From Aliiglaciecola sp. LCG003 (lineage in GTDB: Bacteria; Pseudomonadota; Gammaproteobacteria; Enterobacterales; Alteromonadaceae), in contig NZ_CP128185.1 in assembly GCF_030316135.1 (NCBI RefSeq), positions 2,356,001-2,420,000 of the forward strand: 64,000 bases of DNA, read 5' to 3'. Both the position numbers and the translations under genes were made by a program. Below the pieces are notes generated by a model. The model searched no databases and was not told the origin of the DNA. It was given only the letters and a program-made list of their open reading frames with translations. Shown one piece after another: positions 15,323-24,628 of the stretch; position 1 is the first letter of the stretch, and each line of letters begins with the position of its first letter.

Positions 15323-16327
15323 CTACTTATTTTTTAATTGATAGATCCGAACAGCCTGATTGTGCTCTGTTAACGTGCGAGAGAATTGATGAGTACCATC
15401 CCCTTTGGAGACAAAATAAAGCTCTTGAGTGTCCAAAGGATGCAGTGCTGCATCTATACTTAACTTGCTCGGCATCGCTATCGGTGTGGGCGGTAACCCT
15501 TTAATTACGTATGTATTGTAAGGAGTTGCTTGCTTAAGATCCCGTCGGCGAATGTTACCATCAAACTCATCTCCAATACCATAAATCACCGTAGGATCCG
15601 TTTGTAAACGCATATTTTTCCGTAGCCGATTCACAAAGACACCTGCTATACGTGGCCGTTCAGATGCAACGCCTGTTTCCTTCTCTATTATTGATGCCAT
15701 TATCAGAGCTTGATAAGGATCGTCATATGGAAGGTCGCTAGCTCGTTGTTGCCAAGCCTGCTGTAAATAATTATTCATCGCCTGATGGGCGCGCAATACA
15801 ATATCTTCGACTTTGGTGTTGTGGGTAAATTGATAAGTGTCGGGTAACAACCAGCCCTCCAAAGCATTGCCTGCTAAATCGTCGTTGAACAAATCTAACC
15901 ATTCTTGCTGCTCTAGCATCGATGTTTTAAGAGCTGAATGTGTATTTAATTGACTCAACCAATCTCGCCAGCGCAAACCCTCAACTAGACTGATTTGGTA
16001 TGTTTTTTCTTTACCCTGTTGCAGCATTTGAAATACGCTTTTGACACTCATGCCTGGACTAATTTCATAGGTGCCGGATTTTATATGAGATAACTCCGGG
16101 TGTAATTTTAGCGCCATTTTGACTAGCAGCGGCTTTTCTAACAAGGATTGTTCAGCAAGACGATTGATCACAAAATGCGCATATTGACCACGTTTAATAA
16201 TGAGCAATTGCGGCCCCTCTAATCGGATAGATTGATTAAACGCTTGACTAACTTGTTGATGCACCACTATCACGCAAATTGCAGCTATCAGTACTAGAGC
16301 GCTTAACCACTTGAGCATTTTAAACAT
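15323..16327 (-). CDS. mltG: Endolytic peptidoglycan transglycosylase MltG
   Basis: A 334-aa YceG-family enzyme. An N-terminal membrane anchor (residues 5-22) is followed by a LysM-like region. The catalytic domain contains ASIIEKETGVASERPRIAGV with the active-site Glu, and LQTDPTVIYG. MltG cuts nascent glycan strands in the inner membrane and is thought to end their polymerisation. The start overlaps the pabC end by 8 bp. The host tmk start follows 12 bp after the stop, confirming the normal operon order up to the insertion point. Length is typical and the gene is intact. Confidence 0.95.
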   Translation of the reverse strand: MFKMLKWLSALVLIAAICVIVVHQQVSQAFNQSIRLEGPQLLIIKRGQYAHFVINRLAEQSLLEKPLLVKMALKLHPELSHIKSGTYEISPGMSVKSVFQMLQQGKEKTYQISLVEGLRWRDWLSQLNTHSALKTSMLEQQEWLDLFNDDLAGNALEGWLLPDTYQFTHNTKVEDIVLRAHQAMNNYLQQAWQQRASDLPYDDPYQALIMASIIEKETGVASERPRIAGVFVNRLRKNMRLQTDPTVIYGIGDEFDGNIRRRDLKQATPYNTYVIKGLPPTPIAMPSKLSIDAALHPLDTQELYFVSKGDGTHQFSRTLTEHNQAVRIYQLKNK

Positions 16328-17153
16328 GCAGATTAACCTCTGATTGATGATTGACGAACCAATTTATAAATGAACCTTGAGTTTGTTCGAAGGTCTTGCC
16401 GTGGGATTCAAAATCAAGCTGCGAAACGGGAATTATTTTCATTAAACTATTACAAACGAACATTTCATCACTTTTTAGTATTGCTTCTGGTTTGCTGGTT
16501 ATTTCGACAATATTTAATTGATTCGTACGCATTACATCTATTACATGGTTACGCATAACACCTTTTACACCACTATTAGTCAAATCAGCGGTAAACCAGT
16601 CCTTTCCTAATCGCCAAAAGAGATTACCTGAGGAGGTTTCAATGACATATCCATCGGTGTCACAAACTACCATATCGTCACAACCTGTTTCATGCATAGC
16701 CAATTTAACTAGAACTTGCTCAAGACGGTTCAAGTGTTTGATACCTGCAAGTAGAGGTTGTTTGGCTAATTGGACAGTGCTCAGCCCTAATTTGAGGCCC
16801 TCAGCGCGCAAAGACGGATAGTGTTCAGGCATGGTTGAATAGGATAGATAACAGCAAGAATTTATTACACCTTGCGTATCGTATCCACGCCCTCCTTGAC
16901 CTCGTGATATAACTGCTTTTAATACGCCACCTTCATATTGGCTGGCGAGCTTTACTAAAGTAGCTTGAAGTTGTGTCCAGTCCGAAAAATCAATTTGTAA
17001 ACGCCTGCAACTCTGTTGCAACCTTTGCATATGGCAATTTAATAATTCGATGCGATTTGACTCAACGGCCATGGTGGTAAAACAACCATCACCGTAAAGT
17101 GCAATTCTGTCATTGGCTGGCAGGGTATCGCCACGTTCGAGCTGAATAATCAT
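16320..17153 (-). CDS. pabC: Aminodeoxychorismate lyase
   Basis: A 277-aa fold-type IV PLP enzyme that converts 4-amino-4-deoxychorismate to p-aminobenzoate and pyruvate in folate synthesis. Features seen are GDGCFTTMAV near the N-terminus, the SRGQGGRGYD region, the PLP-lysine region GIKHLNRLEQVL and the C-terminal SSGNLFWRLG. It lies between fabF and mltG as in many gammaproteobacteria. It is separated from fabF by a strong hairpin that may reduce its expression relative to the fatty-acid genes. Branched-chain aminotransferase relatives share the fold, but size and context favour PabC. Confidence 0.93.
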   Translation of the reverse strand: MIIQLERGDTLPANDRIALYGDGCFTTMAVESNRIELLNCHMQRLQQSCRRLQIDFSDWTQLQATLVKLASQYEGGVLKAVISRGQGGRGYDTQGVINSCCYLSYSTMPEHYPSLRAEGLKLGLSTVQLAKQPLLAGIKHLNRLEQVLVKLAMHETGCDDMVVCDTDGYVIETSSGNLFWRLGKDWFTADLTNSGVKGVMRNHVIDVMRTNQLNIVEITSKPEAILKSDEMFVCNSLMKIIPVSQLDFESHGKTFEQTQGSFINWFVNHQSEVNLHV

Positions 17154-17161
17154 CCATCACC

Positions 17162-17188
17162 ATAAAAAAGCCCAGTAACTACTGGGCT
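17162..17188 (-). terminator. Intrinsic terminator between fabF and pabC
   Basis: AGCCCAGTA and TACTGGGCT form a perfect 9-bp stem with a 2-nt loop at 17169-17188. On the minus strand a run of six T follows directly. It lies 48 bp after the fabF stop and before pabC, so it probably attenuates rather than ends the operon, since pabC, mltG and tmk follow in the same direction. Confidence 0.8.
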
Positions 17189-17236
17189 AAATCTAAAACT
17201 ATTAAACTGGTTTGGCAACGAGCTACTTGGCTAGTA

Positions 17237-18475
17237 TCACATTTTTTTAAATAGTAATGAGCCATTTGTGCCGCCAAAACCAAACGAGTTACATAGCGCA
17301 TACTCCATGGTGACGGGACGGGCTTTGTGGGCGACAAAATCCAAATCACAACCTTCACCAGGATTGTCTAAGTTTATCGTAGGTGGGGCGATTTGATCCC
17401 GCAGTGCAAGAATCGTAAAAATCCCCTCTACAGCACCAGCTGCACCCAATAAATGTCCAGTCATAGACTTGGTGGAGCTAACTAAAACCTGCTTAGCATG
17501 ATCACCAAATATACGTTTAACCGCAGCAACTTCAGCCACATCACCCGCTGGAGTAGAAGTACCATGGGCGTTGATATAGCCAATTTGGGTTACGTCGATA
17601 CCTGCATCGTCAATGGCGTGTTGCATTGCCGCAGCAGCGCCTTCACCATCTGGTGGGGGTGACGTCATGTGATATGCATCACCACTCATACCAAAACCAA
17701 CTAGCTCTGCATATATATGCGCACCTCGGGCTTTGGCTTGTTCATATTCTTCTAACATGACCACGCCAGCACCTTCACCCATCACAAAGCCATCGCGGTC
17801 TTTGTCCCAGGGGCGGCTTGCTCGGGTAGGATCATCATTTCGAGTCGACAATGCACGGGCTGCAGCAAAGCCGCCTAATCCTAAACCACATATGGAAGAT
17901 TCAGCTCCACCGGCTAACATAGCATCAGCATCGCCATAGGCAATGGTGCGTGCTGCGACGCCAATATTATGTACCCCTGTTGTACAAGCTGTAACAATAT
18001 TTAGATTCGGTCCTTTCAATCCTTCGAAAATGGATAAAAAACCTGAAATCATATTAGTAATGGTTGCAGGAACAAAAAAAGGTGTTAACTTTCTGGGTCC
18101 ACCGGCTAACATTTTCTGATGATTTTCTTCAATGAGACCTAAACCACCAATCCCTGAACCTATAGCAACGCCAACACGGCCAGCATTTTGTTCAGTAATT
18201 TCAAGTTTAGAATCCGCTAATGCTTGCTTACCGGCCGCGATCCCGAGTTGGATAAAGCGATCCATTTTTTTTGTTTCTTTTTTTGGAATATAGCTTTCAA
18301 CATCAAAGTTAGGAATTTCGCCAGCAAAATGGGTGGTAAATTCACTTGCATCAAATGAAGTGATAGGACCAATACCGCTTTTACCGCTAAGGATCCCTTC
18401 CCATGTAGTGCGTGTATCACTACCTAATGGTGTTAGCATGCCAAGACCGGTTACTACAACGCGACGTTTTGACAC
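17237..18475 (-). CDS. fabF: 3-oxoacyl-[acyl-carrier-protein] synthase II
   Basis: A 412-aa condensing enzyme that elongates acyl-ACP with malonyl-ACP. The Cys-His-His triad is visible: Cys in [12 protein letters not shown], His in [11 protein letters not shown] and His in [16 protein letters not shown]. It starts [20 protein letters not shown]. It lies 76 bp after acpP, with a hairpin between, and is the standard neighbour of acpP. In Gammaproteobacteria it also governs the temperature-dependent rise in cis-vaccenate. No irregularity is seen. Confidence 0.97.
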   Translation of the reverse strand: MSKRRVVVTGLGMLTPLGSDTRTTWEGILSGKSGIGPITSFDASEFTTHFAGEIPNFDVESYIPKKETKKMDRFIQLGIAAGKQALADSKLEITEQNAGRVGVAIGSGIGGLGLIEENHQKMLAGGPRKLTPFFVPATITNMISGFLSIFEGLKGPNLNIVTACTTGVHNIGVAARTIAYGDADAMLAGGAESSICGLGLGGFAAARALSTRNDDPTRASRPWDKDRDGFVMGEGAGVVMLEEYEQAKARGAHIYAELVGFGMSGDAYHMTSPPPDGEGAAAAMQHAIDDAGIDVTQIGYINAHGTSTPAGDVAEVAAVKRIFGDHAKQVLVSSTKSMTGHLLGAAGAVEGIFTILALRDQIAPPTINLDNPGEGCDLDFVAHKARPVTMEYALCNSFGFGGTNGSLLFKKM

Positions 18476-18515
18476 ATAGGCCTCCGCACAGTCGGAATAA
18501 ATGATTAAGATAGAG

Positions 18516-18539
18516 AAAACGGCTCAGAATAGAGCCGCC
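18516..18539 (-). terminator. Attenuator hairpin between acpP and fabF
   Basis: CGGCTC and GAGCCG (18520-18537) pair around a 6-nt loop and are followed by TTTT on the minus strand, just after the acpP stop at 18552. A partial terminator here would explain high acpP output over fabF, which is usual in this operon. Confidence 0.6.
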
Positions 18540-18551
18540 TTTTGGAATGTC

Positions 18552-18791
18552 TTACGCGTCTTTATTCGCGTTAACGTAGTCGATCGCAGATTGCACAGTG
18601 GTAATTTTTTCTGCTTCTTCATCAGGAATTTCAGTATCAAATTCTTCTTCCAAAGCCATTACTAGTTCTACTGTGTCTAATGAGTCCGCACCTAAATCAT
18701 CAACAAATGAGGCTTCAGGTTTTACTTCTTCTTCTTTAACGCCCAATTGCTCGACGACGATTTTTTTAACGCGTTCTTCGATGTTACTCAT
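18552..18791 (-). CDS. acpP: Acyl carrier protein
   Basis: A 79-aa acidic protein with the phosphopantetheine attachment motif [18 protein letters not shown], the Ser being about residue 38. It carries growing acyl chains between the Fab enzymes. It is essentially identical in layout to E. coli AcpP. It sits between fabG and fabF. The 178-bp gap to fabG may contain its own promoter, but I could not assign clear -35/-10 boxes there. Confidence 0.98.
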   Translation of the reverse strand: MSNIEERVKKIVVEQLGVKEEEVKPEASFVDDLGADSLDTVELVMALEEEFDTEIPDEEAEKITTVQSAIDYVNANKDA

Positions 18792-18969
18792 GATTCTAGT
18801 TTTCCCTATTAAGTCGCTAGATTTTTAATTTCCGGTAGTTTATTCAGCTAGTCCTCACCTTGCAAGCATGACTAAAGACTTTTTTTCTGGTCAAACCACC
18901 GAAGGATTTCAGTCTAATCAACAATATTTTAACAATCAAGCTTTTAAAGCCGTTGTTAAAACGAATTGA

Positions 18970-19710
18970 TTATCCCATATACATTCCACCATTCACATGA
19001 ATGGTTTCACCTGTAATGTACGCTGCACTGTCACTTACTAAAAAGCTCACGGTTGCAGCTACTTCTTCTGGACTCCCCAACCTATTGGCTGGAATGTCCT
19101 TAAATATGGCGTCTTTTTGATCGGCGGTTAAAGACTTGGTCATATCTGTATCAATAAAGCCTGGTGCAACCACATTAACTGTGATCCCTCTAGATGCCAC
19201 TTCTCTTGCCGTGGATTTACTAAAGCCGATTACACCTGCTTTGGCAGCGGCATAATTGGCTTGTCCAGGATTACCTGTACTCCCCACCACTGAGCCTATA
19301 TTAACGATTCTACCATAGCGTTTTTTCATCATGCCACGTAAAACTGCTTTAGTAAGCTTAAATATGGGTGTGAGGTTAGTATTGATAATATCATCCCACT
19401 CATTATCCTTCATACGCATCAACAAATTATCACGTGTGATGCCAGCATTATTGATTAAAATATCAATATCACCCATCTGAGCTTTAATATCTGCAAGTGT
19501 AGCATCTAATGATGATTGTTCTGAAACATTCAGCACCAATCCCTTGCCATTATATTTTGACAAGTAATCACTGATCCCATCAGCTCCGCTCTGAGAGGTT
19601 GCTGTGCCAACAACACGGGCACCTTGTTTGGCCAAACTTTCTGCAATTGCACGGCCAATTCCGCGACTTGCACCTGTTACTAATGCCACTTTTCCGGCTA
19701 ACTGATCCAT
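18970..19710 (-). CDS. fabG: 3-oxoacyl-[acyl-carrier-protein] reductase
   Basis: A 246-aa short-chain dehydrogenase that reduces 3-oxoacyl-ACP with NADPH. It has the glycine-rich TGASRGIGRAIAE, NNAG, the catalytic Ser in NIGSVVGSTG and YAAAK with Tyr and Lys. The ATG at 19710 is chosen because AAGGA lies 6 bp upstream; the longer frame would need a TTG two codons earlier. It is 9 bp after fabD. Confidence 0.97.
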   Translation of the reverse strand: MDQLAGKVALVTGASRGIGRAIAESLAKQGARVVGTATSQSGADGISDYLSKYNGKGLVLNVSEQSSLDATLADIKAQMGDIDILINNAGITRDNLLMRMKDNEWDDIINTNLTPIFKLTKAVLRGMMKKRYGRIVNIGSVVGSTGNPGQANYAAAKAGVIGFSKSTAREVASRGITVNVVAPGFIDTDMTKSLTADQKDAIFKDIPANRLGSPEEVAATVSFLVSDSAAYITGETIHVNGGMYMG

Positions 19711-19719
19711 ATTCAATCC

Positions 19720-20652
19720 TTAACTTAGCAATTCTTCAACACCACTAGGGGTATTAATAGCGTCTACTTCAATTGATTTATCAATTCGTTTAATCAATCC
19801 GGCCAACACTTTTCCTGGCCCAATTTCAAATATATGAGTTACTCCCTCAGACGCCAGGTATTGAACTGATTCAGTCCAGCGTACGGGACAATATAATTGT
19901 CTGACCAGAGCGTCTTTAATTGTGTCAGCATTTTGACTGACGGCCACATCCACATTGTTCACTACAGGAACACTAGGCGCTGAAAAAGGCATATCATTAA
20001 TCATTGCACGTAACATATCTGCTGCGGGTTGCATTAAAGCACAATGAGAAGGGACGCTCACTGACAATGGTAATGCCCTTTTAGCTCCAGCATCTTTGCA
20101 TAGCTGAGCAGCTTTGTCTGCCGCCTCTTTACTGCCGGCAATGACCACTTGTCCTGGTGAGTTATAATTGACTGGAGCAATCACCAAATCTGTATCTTGC
20201 TGCACTTGCTGACAAATTTGCTGGATAATAGCATCTTCTAGGCCAATAATTGCGTACATCGCACCTTGACCATCAGGGACAGCCTGCTGCATGAATCGTC
20301 CTCTAGCTTCTACCAATTTGACCGCATCTTGTAAGCTTAATACCCCAGCACAGACTAATGCTGAATACTCACCTAAACTGTGTCCAGCCATATATGCTGG
20401 CGACTTTACACCTAACTCTATCAGCAAACGATAAATTGCAACACTGGCGGTTAACAAAGCGGGCTGAGTAATATGGGTTTGGTTAAGTTGAGCGTCAGGA
20501 TCCCGTTGCACCAAATCCCACAGATCATAATCTAACACCTGTGAGGCATTAGCGAATGTTTGTTGTATTTGTGGATAGTGATCAGCCAGTTCGGCTAACA
20601 TCCCTACCGATTGTGAGCCCTGTCCAGGAAACACAAAAGCTTGTTTAGACAT
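19720..20652 (-). CDS. fabD: Malonyl-CoA-ACP transacylase
   Basis: A 310-aa enzyme that loads malonyl groups onto ACP. It has the opening FVFPGQGSQSVGM, the nucleophile Ser in AGHSLGEYSALV, the active-site His in SVPSHCALMQPA and the conserved C-terminal EIGPGKVLAGLIKRI. It lies in the usual place between fabH and fabG, 33 bp after fabH. Confidence 0.97.
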   Translation of the reverse strand: MSKQAFVFPGQGSQSVGMLAELADHYPQIQQTFANASQVLDYDLWDLVQRDPDAQLNQTHITQPALLTASVAIYRLLIELGVKSPAYMAGHSLGEYSALVCAGVLSLQDAVKLVEARGRFMQQAVPDGQGAMYAIIGLEDAIIQQICQQVQQDTDLVIAPVNYNSPGQVVIAGSKEAADKAAQLCKDAGAKRALPLSVSVPSHCALMQPAADMLRAMINDMPFSAPSVPVVNNVDVAVSQNADTIKDALVRQLYCPVRWTESVQYLASEGVTHIFEIGPGKVLAGLIKRIDKSIEVDAINTPSGVEELLS

Positions 20653-20685
20653 AAATCATACCTTGAATAAATAAATGATTGAAAA

Positions 20686-21645
20686 TCAATACTTGACTAG
20701 TGCCGATGCCCAAGCAAAACCGCCACCGAACGCTTCAAGTAAAAGATTTTGACCACGCTTGATGCGGCCATCACGAATAGCCGTATCTAAAGCTGTAGGT
20801 ACAGTCGCTGCAGAGGTATTACCGTAGTTCTCTAAGGTTAATACAACTTGATCAAGGGACATGTCCAGTTTCTTTGCCGTGGCCTTAATAATCCGGAAAT
20901 TAGCTTGATGAGGTACCAGCCAATCCAAATCAGATTTTTGCATATTATTAGCTTTTAGAGTTTGTTCAACTACTTCACTTAATTTGGTAACCGCGACTTT
21001 GAACACTTCATTGCCCTTCATCGAGCCCCAATTCTCGTGTACAGACTGCTCATCACCATGCTGAACATGGCCAATTTGCAGTAAGTCACCATATGAGCCC
21101 GCAGCATTGATGTGAGTTGACAATATGCCTGGCTCTTCACTTGCTTCGATAATCGTCGCTCCAGCCGCGTCACCAAATAATATAACCATAGAACGGTCAG
21201 CCGGATTGATAGAACGGGACAGACAATCTGTGCCGACCACTAAAATACGCTTTGCCATACCAGATTTAATATACTGATCGGCTACACTTAAGGCATAGCA
21301 ATATCCCGCGCATGCGGCTGCGACATCGAAAGCCGGAATACCATCGATATCTAAGGCTTTTTGAATTTCACAAGCTGTGCTTGGAAGCGCATAACGACCA
21401 CTTGTCGTCGCGCAAACGATCATATCTAAGGATCGCTTGTCTATGCCTGCCGCTTCGATTGCCTTTAAACTGGCCTCGAACCCCATAGTAGCAGCAGTTT
21501 CATTAGCACCTATAATACGTCTTTCTTTGATCCCAGTTCTATCGGTTATCCATTCATCGGTGGTATCCACCATGAGTTCAAGATCTTCATTGCTTCTAAT
21601 ATCACTGGGGTAATAACTACCGGTGCCGATAATTTTTGAGTACAT
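20686..21645 (-). CDS. fabH: 3-oxoacyl-[acyl-carrier-protein] synthase III
   Basis: A 319-aa initiating condensing enzyme (acetyl-CoA plus malonyl-ACP). It has Cys in [13 protein letters not shown], His in [12 protein letters not shown] and Asn in [10 protein letters not shown]. The N-terminal [16 protein letters not shown] is characteristic. Its start lies 3 bp after the plsX stop, so it is tightly coupled to it. Confidence 0.97.
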   Translation of the reverse strand: MYSKIIGTGSYYPSDIRSNEDLELMVDTTDEWITDRTGIKERRIIGANETAATMGFEASLKAIEAAGIDKRSLDMIVCATTSGRYALPSTACEIQKALDIDGIPAFDVAAACAGYCYALSVADQYIKSGMAKRILVVGTDCLSRSINPADRSMVILFGDAAGATIIEASEEPGILSTHINAAGSYGDLLQIGHVQHGDEQSVHENWGSMKGNEVFKVAVTKLSEVVEQTLKANNMQKSDLDWLVPHQANFRIIKATAKKLDMSLDQVVLTLENYGNTSAATVPTALDTAIRDGRIKRGQNLLLEAFGGGFAWASALVKY

Positions 21646-21648
21646 GTT

Positions 21649-22680
21649 TTAGGAACGCTCCATTAATACGGATTCTATTTTGTCTTTTATTTTATTTGGT
21701 ACTTGCCGTTGGACTTCTTGTACCGCTTCTCTTATTGCGTACAAAAAGGCATCTACTGACGCATTTCCATGGCTCTTAACGACAATTCCGCGCAATCCTA
21801 TCAGACTAGCTCCATTGTACTGGTCGGGGTTCACCCTTAAATTCACCTTACGAAGCAAGGGTAAGGCTATTTTGGCCAAAATTTTAGTAAAAATATTTTG
21901 ATTAGAAATCCGTTTCGCTTCTTCTAGCACTAACTTGGCCAAGCCTTCACAAGACTTGAGCGCAATATTGCCTACAAAGCCATCTGTCACCACTACATCT
22001 GCACAGTTGGTAAATAAATCATTGCCCTCAACAAAGCCGGTGTAGTTTATTCCCGCGGCTTTTTCTAAGAGTTGTGCGGTAAACTTAACCTGATCGTTAC
22101 CTTTGATTTGTTCTTCACCCACATTCAGCAGTGCCACTCTGGGGTTATCAATGCCTGCAACTTGCTCAGCCAGCACCGAACCCATTACAGCGTACTGAAA
22201 AAGTGTTTCGGAATCACAAGTGACATTAGCGCCTAAATCTAAAAAAAACACCTTATGGTCCGTGTTAGTAGGCAAGGTAGAGATCAGAGCCGGACGGTCA
22301 ATTCCAGGTAAGGTTTTTAATACGTAATAAGCCATTGCAAGCAGCGCACCAGTATTCCCAGCACTGACGCAAGCATCGGCATCGCCTCTTTCTACCCATT
22401 CAAGGGCACGACGCATTGAGGAATCTTTTTTATTACGTAGAGCAGATGTGGGGCGTTCGTCCATAGAAACTTGCTCTGAGCAGTGTTGGACTTGAATTCG
22501 ATTTTGTAAGTTGTGCGCTAAGGGAGAAACTACATCACCGATGATTTTTTCATCGCCACATAGAATTAAAAATAAGTTGGGATTTTCTTGCAGTGCTTTT
22601 ATGGCAGCAGGAAGGGTAACATGGGGGCCGTTGTCGCCCCCCATAATATCTAACGCAATCGTTAGACGACTCAAAGTCAT
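21649..22680 (-). CDS. plsX: Phosphate acyltransferase PlsX
   Basis: A 343-aa enzyme that makes acyl-phosphate from acyl-ACP for phospholipid synthesis. It has the opening LDIMGGDNGPH, SAGNTGALLAMAYYVL, VVTDGFVGNIALKS and GLRGIVVKSHGNA. It lies between rpmF and fabH, the standard arrangement linking membrane lipid and ribosomal protein genes. The N-terminus at 22680 fits the family; rpmF ends 6 bp upstream. Confidence 0.97.
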   Translation of the reverse strand: MTLSRLTIALDIMGGDNGPHVTLPAAIKALQENPNLFLILCGDEKIIGDVVSPLAHNLQNRIQVQHCSEQVSMDERPTSALRNKKDSSMRRALEWVERGDADACVSAGNTGALLAMAYYVLKTLPGIDRPALISTLPTNTDHKVFFLDLGANVTCDSETLFQYAVMGSVLAEQVAGIDNPRVALLNVGEEQIKGNDQVKFTAQLLEKAAGINYTGFVEGNDLFTNCADVVVTDGFVGNIALKSCEGLAKLVLEEAKRISNQNIFTKILAKIALPLLRKVNLRVNPDQYNGASLIGLRGIVVKSHGNASVDAFLYAIREAVQEVQRQVPNKIKDKIESVLMERS

Positions 22681-22686
22681 TGCTAA

Positions 22687-22857
22687 TTAATCAGCGATAA
22701 CTTTTTTGCCTTTGTAGTAACCGTCAGCAGTCACGTGATGACGAAGATGCGTCTCACCTGATGTTGAATCTACAGACAAAGACGCGCTACCTAGTGCATC
22801 ATGTGAACGACGCATGCCACGCTTTGAACGAGTTTTCTTGTTCTTCTGTACAGCCAT
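22687..22857 (-). CDS. rpmF: 50S ribosomal protein L32
   Basis: A 56-aa basic protein beginning [20 protein letters not shown] and ending [17 protein letters not shown]. It matches the gammaproteobacterial L32 of the type lacking the zinc-binding cysteines. It lies between yceD and plsX as in E. coli, with a 10-bp gap to yceD, and is very probably cotranscribed with them. Confidence 0.97.
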   Translation of the reverse strand: MAVQKNKKTRSKRGMRRSHDALGSASLSVDSTSGETHLRHHVTADGYYKGKKVIAD

Positions 22858-22867
22858 TACTTTACTC

Positions 22868-23395
22868 CTAGTCTCGCTTAAGTTCTTTCAAAACCGCGAA
22901 AGGGTTTGGACGTTCATCGGCCGGTTCAATCTCACCAAATTGCATTTCATCTCGCTTAACTTTGCAATCCTCCTCTGCATGAAGGGCTACAATGGGCAAA
23001 GATAATATCAATTCGTCTTCTAATAATTGAAGTAGATTGATTTCTCCATGGTCATTGACCTCTACCGGTTCGTAAACCTCCGGTAATTCATTAGCAGCAT
23101 CCTGTTCATCGCCTTTAATTGGGCTATAACAAAATGTTGCCTGAATCGAATGAGCGAATGTATCGCCACATCTTTGACAGATCAGCTCCACCTCTGTTGA
23201 CATATGACCTTGAAAAAAGTTCAGACCCTGCGCGTCTTTATCGAATCTCATTTCAACATCAATAGTGTCAGCAATGCTGGCCACTACCCCAGTCAATCTA
23301 TCCATTTCGGAAGACATCATAACACCCTTATAATCAGAGCGTTTTGTTGCGCTTTGAACGGGATCAATTAACTTTGGTAATTTCACTTTCTGCAT
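22868..23395 (-). CDS. yceD: YceD/DUF177 family protein
   Basis: A 175-aa protein that closely follows E. coli Yce[23 protein letters not shown] at the start, [11 protein letters not shown] with its CxxC pair in the middle, [21 protein letters not shown], and [13 protein letters not shown] at the end. The family is linked to 23S rRNA accumulation in plants and bacteria, but its exact action is not settled. It heads the yceD-rpmF-plsX-fab operon. Its ATG lies only about 3 nt after the predicted transcription start and no ribosome-binding site is visible. Confidence 0.93.
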   Translation of the reverse strand: MQKVKLPKLIDPVQSATKRSDYKGVMMSSEMDRLTGVVASIADTIDVEMRFDKDAQGLNFFQGHMSTEVELICQRCGDTFAHSIQATFCYSPIKGDEQDAANELPEVYEPVEVNDHGEINLLQLLEDELILSLPIVALHAEEDCKVKRDEMQFGEIEPADERPNPFAVLKELKRD

Positions 23396-23404
23396 AGGGC
23401 GCGC

Positions 23405-23433
23405 ATAATATAGATTGTCGCATCGTTAGTCAA
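23405..23433 (-). promoter_or_regulatory. Sigma70 promoter of the yceD-rpmF-plsX-fab operon
   Basis: On the minus strand TTGACT (23433-23428), a 17-bp spacer and TATTAT (23410-23405) form a near-consensus promoter. Transcription should start near 23398, giving an almost leaderless yceD mRNA whose ATG is at 23395. Confidence 0.75.
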
Positions 23434-23501
23434 AGGAAAATGTTGTCGTTGGGGAGTCAATTATGCTTAACTTTAGCTGTAAGTTAAGAAAAAGGACGCC
23501 C

Positions 23502-24077
23502 ATGGGAATTATTCTCGCATCAACTTCACCCTATCGTAAAATATTGCTCGAAAAATTAGGACTGCCATTTTCTTGTCAGTCCCCTCAGATAGCAGAATAT
23601 TCTCTTTTAAACGAAACTGCCAGAGCAATGTCGCAACGGCTGGCCGTAGAAAAAGCTAGCGCCGTAGCAAGACATCATACTAGTGGCATTATAATTGGTT
23701 CAGATCAAACCGCTGCACTAGGCAATGAAATATTAGGAAAACCTGAGAACCATACCAACGCAGTGCAACAATTAGTGCGCAGCAGTGGCAAAACAGTGAT
23801 TTTTTATACTGGGCTTTGTGTCATCGATGCGCAAACTGGTAGACAACGTTCAGTCGTGGAAGAGTTCAAAGTGACATTTAAGCACCTAACGCTGCATCAA
23901 ATAGAAAATTATTTACATAAAGAACAACCTTACGATTGTGCTGGCAGTTTTAAAAGTGAAGGAATGGGAATTTGCTTGTTCTCAGATTTACAGGGACGAG
24001 ATCCAAATAGTCTAATCGGAATGCCACTGATAGCACTGTGTGATTTACTCAATGAGTTTGGCATCGATGTTTTGTAA
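23502..24077 (+). CDS. Maf-family nucleotide pyrophosphatase (YceF-like)
   Basis: A 191-aa Maf protein: MGIILASTSPYRKILLEKLG with the SxSxxR motif, GSDQTA, and GSFKSEGMGICLF. E. coli YceF, divergent from yceD as here, hydrolyses m7GTP, so that specificity is the likely one. The ATG at 23502 is chosen because AAGGA lies 7 bp upstream and the family starts there; a longer frame from 23463 would add 13 basic residues. It is transcribed divergently from the fab operon. Confidence 0.9.
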   Translation: MGIILASTSPYRKILLEKLGLPFSCQSPQIAEYSLLNETARAMSQRLAVEKASAVARHHTSGIIIGSDQTAALGNEILGKPENHTNAVQQLVRSSGKTVIFYTGLCVIDAQTGRQRSVVEEFKVTFKHLTLHQIENYLHKEQPYDCAGSFKSEGMGICLFSDLQGRDPNSLIGMPLIALCDLLNEFGIDVL

Positions 24078-24089
24078 AGGTGTCGGAGA

Positions 24090-24113
24090 GAAAAAAGAGG
24101 GGCTTGACGCCCC
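24090..24113 (-). terminator. Intrinsic terminator after the DUF1328 gene
   Basis: GGGGC-TTGAC-GCCCC at 24099-24113 forms a GC-rich hairpin. Read on the minus strand it is followed by TCTTTTTTC. It lies downstream of the DUF1328 stop at 24176 and may also slow convergent transcription from maf. Confidence 0.7.
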
Positions 24114-24175
24114 CCAAAGAGTTTGCTTCTGGGAGAAGCTTAAGGAACACTTAACTGATGTTACGAAGATTTAAT

Positions 24176-24352
24176 CTAGACCGTTGGTCCTCTACCTCTG
24201 ATAGCGTTGACCACTAGAGACAGAATGAGTAATGCTAAAAATACAAAGAACAAGATTTTTGCTATTCCAGCACTGGCACCTGCGATGCCACCAAAACCAA
24301 ACAATGCTGCTACAATTGCGATAATAAAAAATGTTAATGCCCAACCTAACAT
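24176..24352 (-). CDS. DUF1328 small membrane protein (YtjA-like)
   Basis: A 58-aa protein starting [20 protein letters not shown], with a glycine-rich [12 protein letters not shown] turn, a second hydrophobic segment [14 protein letters not shown] and the tail [10 protein letters not shown]. It therefore has two transmembrane helices. It matches the DUF1328 family, a widespread small inner-membrane protein of unknown role, often stress-induced. AAGGAG lies 6 bp upstream of the ATG. A dedicated terminator follows, so it is a monocistronic unit between maf and rluC. Confidence 0.9.
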   Translation of the reverse strand: MLGWALTFFIIAIVAALFGFGGIAGASAGIAKILFFVFLALLILSLVVNAIRGRGPTV

Positions 24353-24570
24353 AATGATCTCCTTAGTTTTTAAAAGATACTTATGAAATTCGTTATTGAA
24401 TTTTATAAGACTGCGACCTGCGTATGATTAGAATAAAGCTAAACTTGTGCCAACTTTTTAAAATAAGCCTAAGTAATTGTATAAAAAGGATTAATTGAAT
24501 AATTATAAGGGTTTGTGCAAATTACCATAAATGGGGATAGGAATAAATTACAGCATGGATATGAAATTAT

Positions 24571-24608
24571 TACTCGTTACAGTCAGAAGCAACTGACTGT
24601 AACGAGTA
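24571..24608 (-). terminator. Long perfect hairpin after rluC
   Basis: TACTCGTTACAGTCAG and CTGACTGTAACGAGTA form a perfect 16-bp stem around AAGCAA, 20 bp past the rluC stop. The sequence after it on the minus strand is ATAATTTCAT rather than a T tract. It may terminate or stabilise the rluC transcript; a protein-binding site is possible. Confidence 0.5.
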
Positions 24609-24628
24609 GAAGTGTGAAAATAAAAGAA

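Noticed and set aside
15169-15330. tRNA gene as attachment site for the island
   Set aside because: No cloverleaf sequence is seen at the junction; the interrupted target is clearly the start of tmk.
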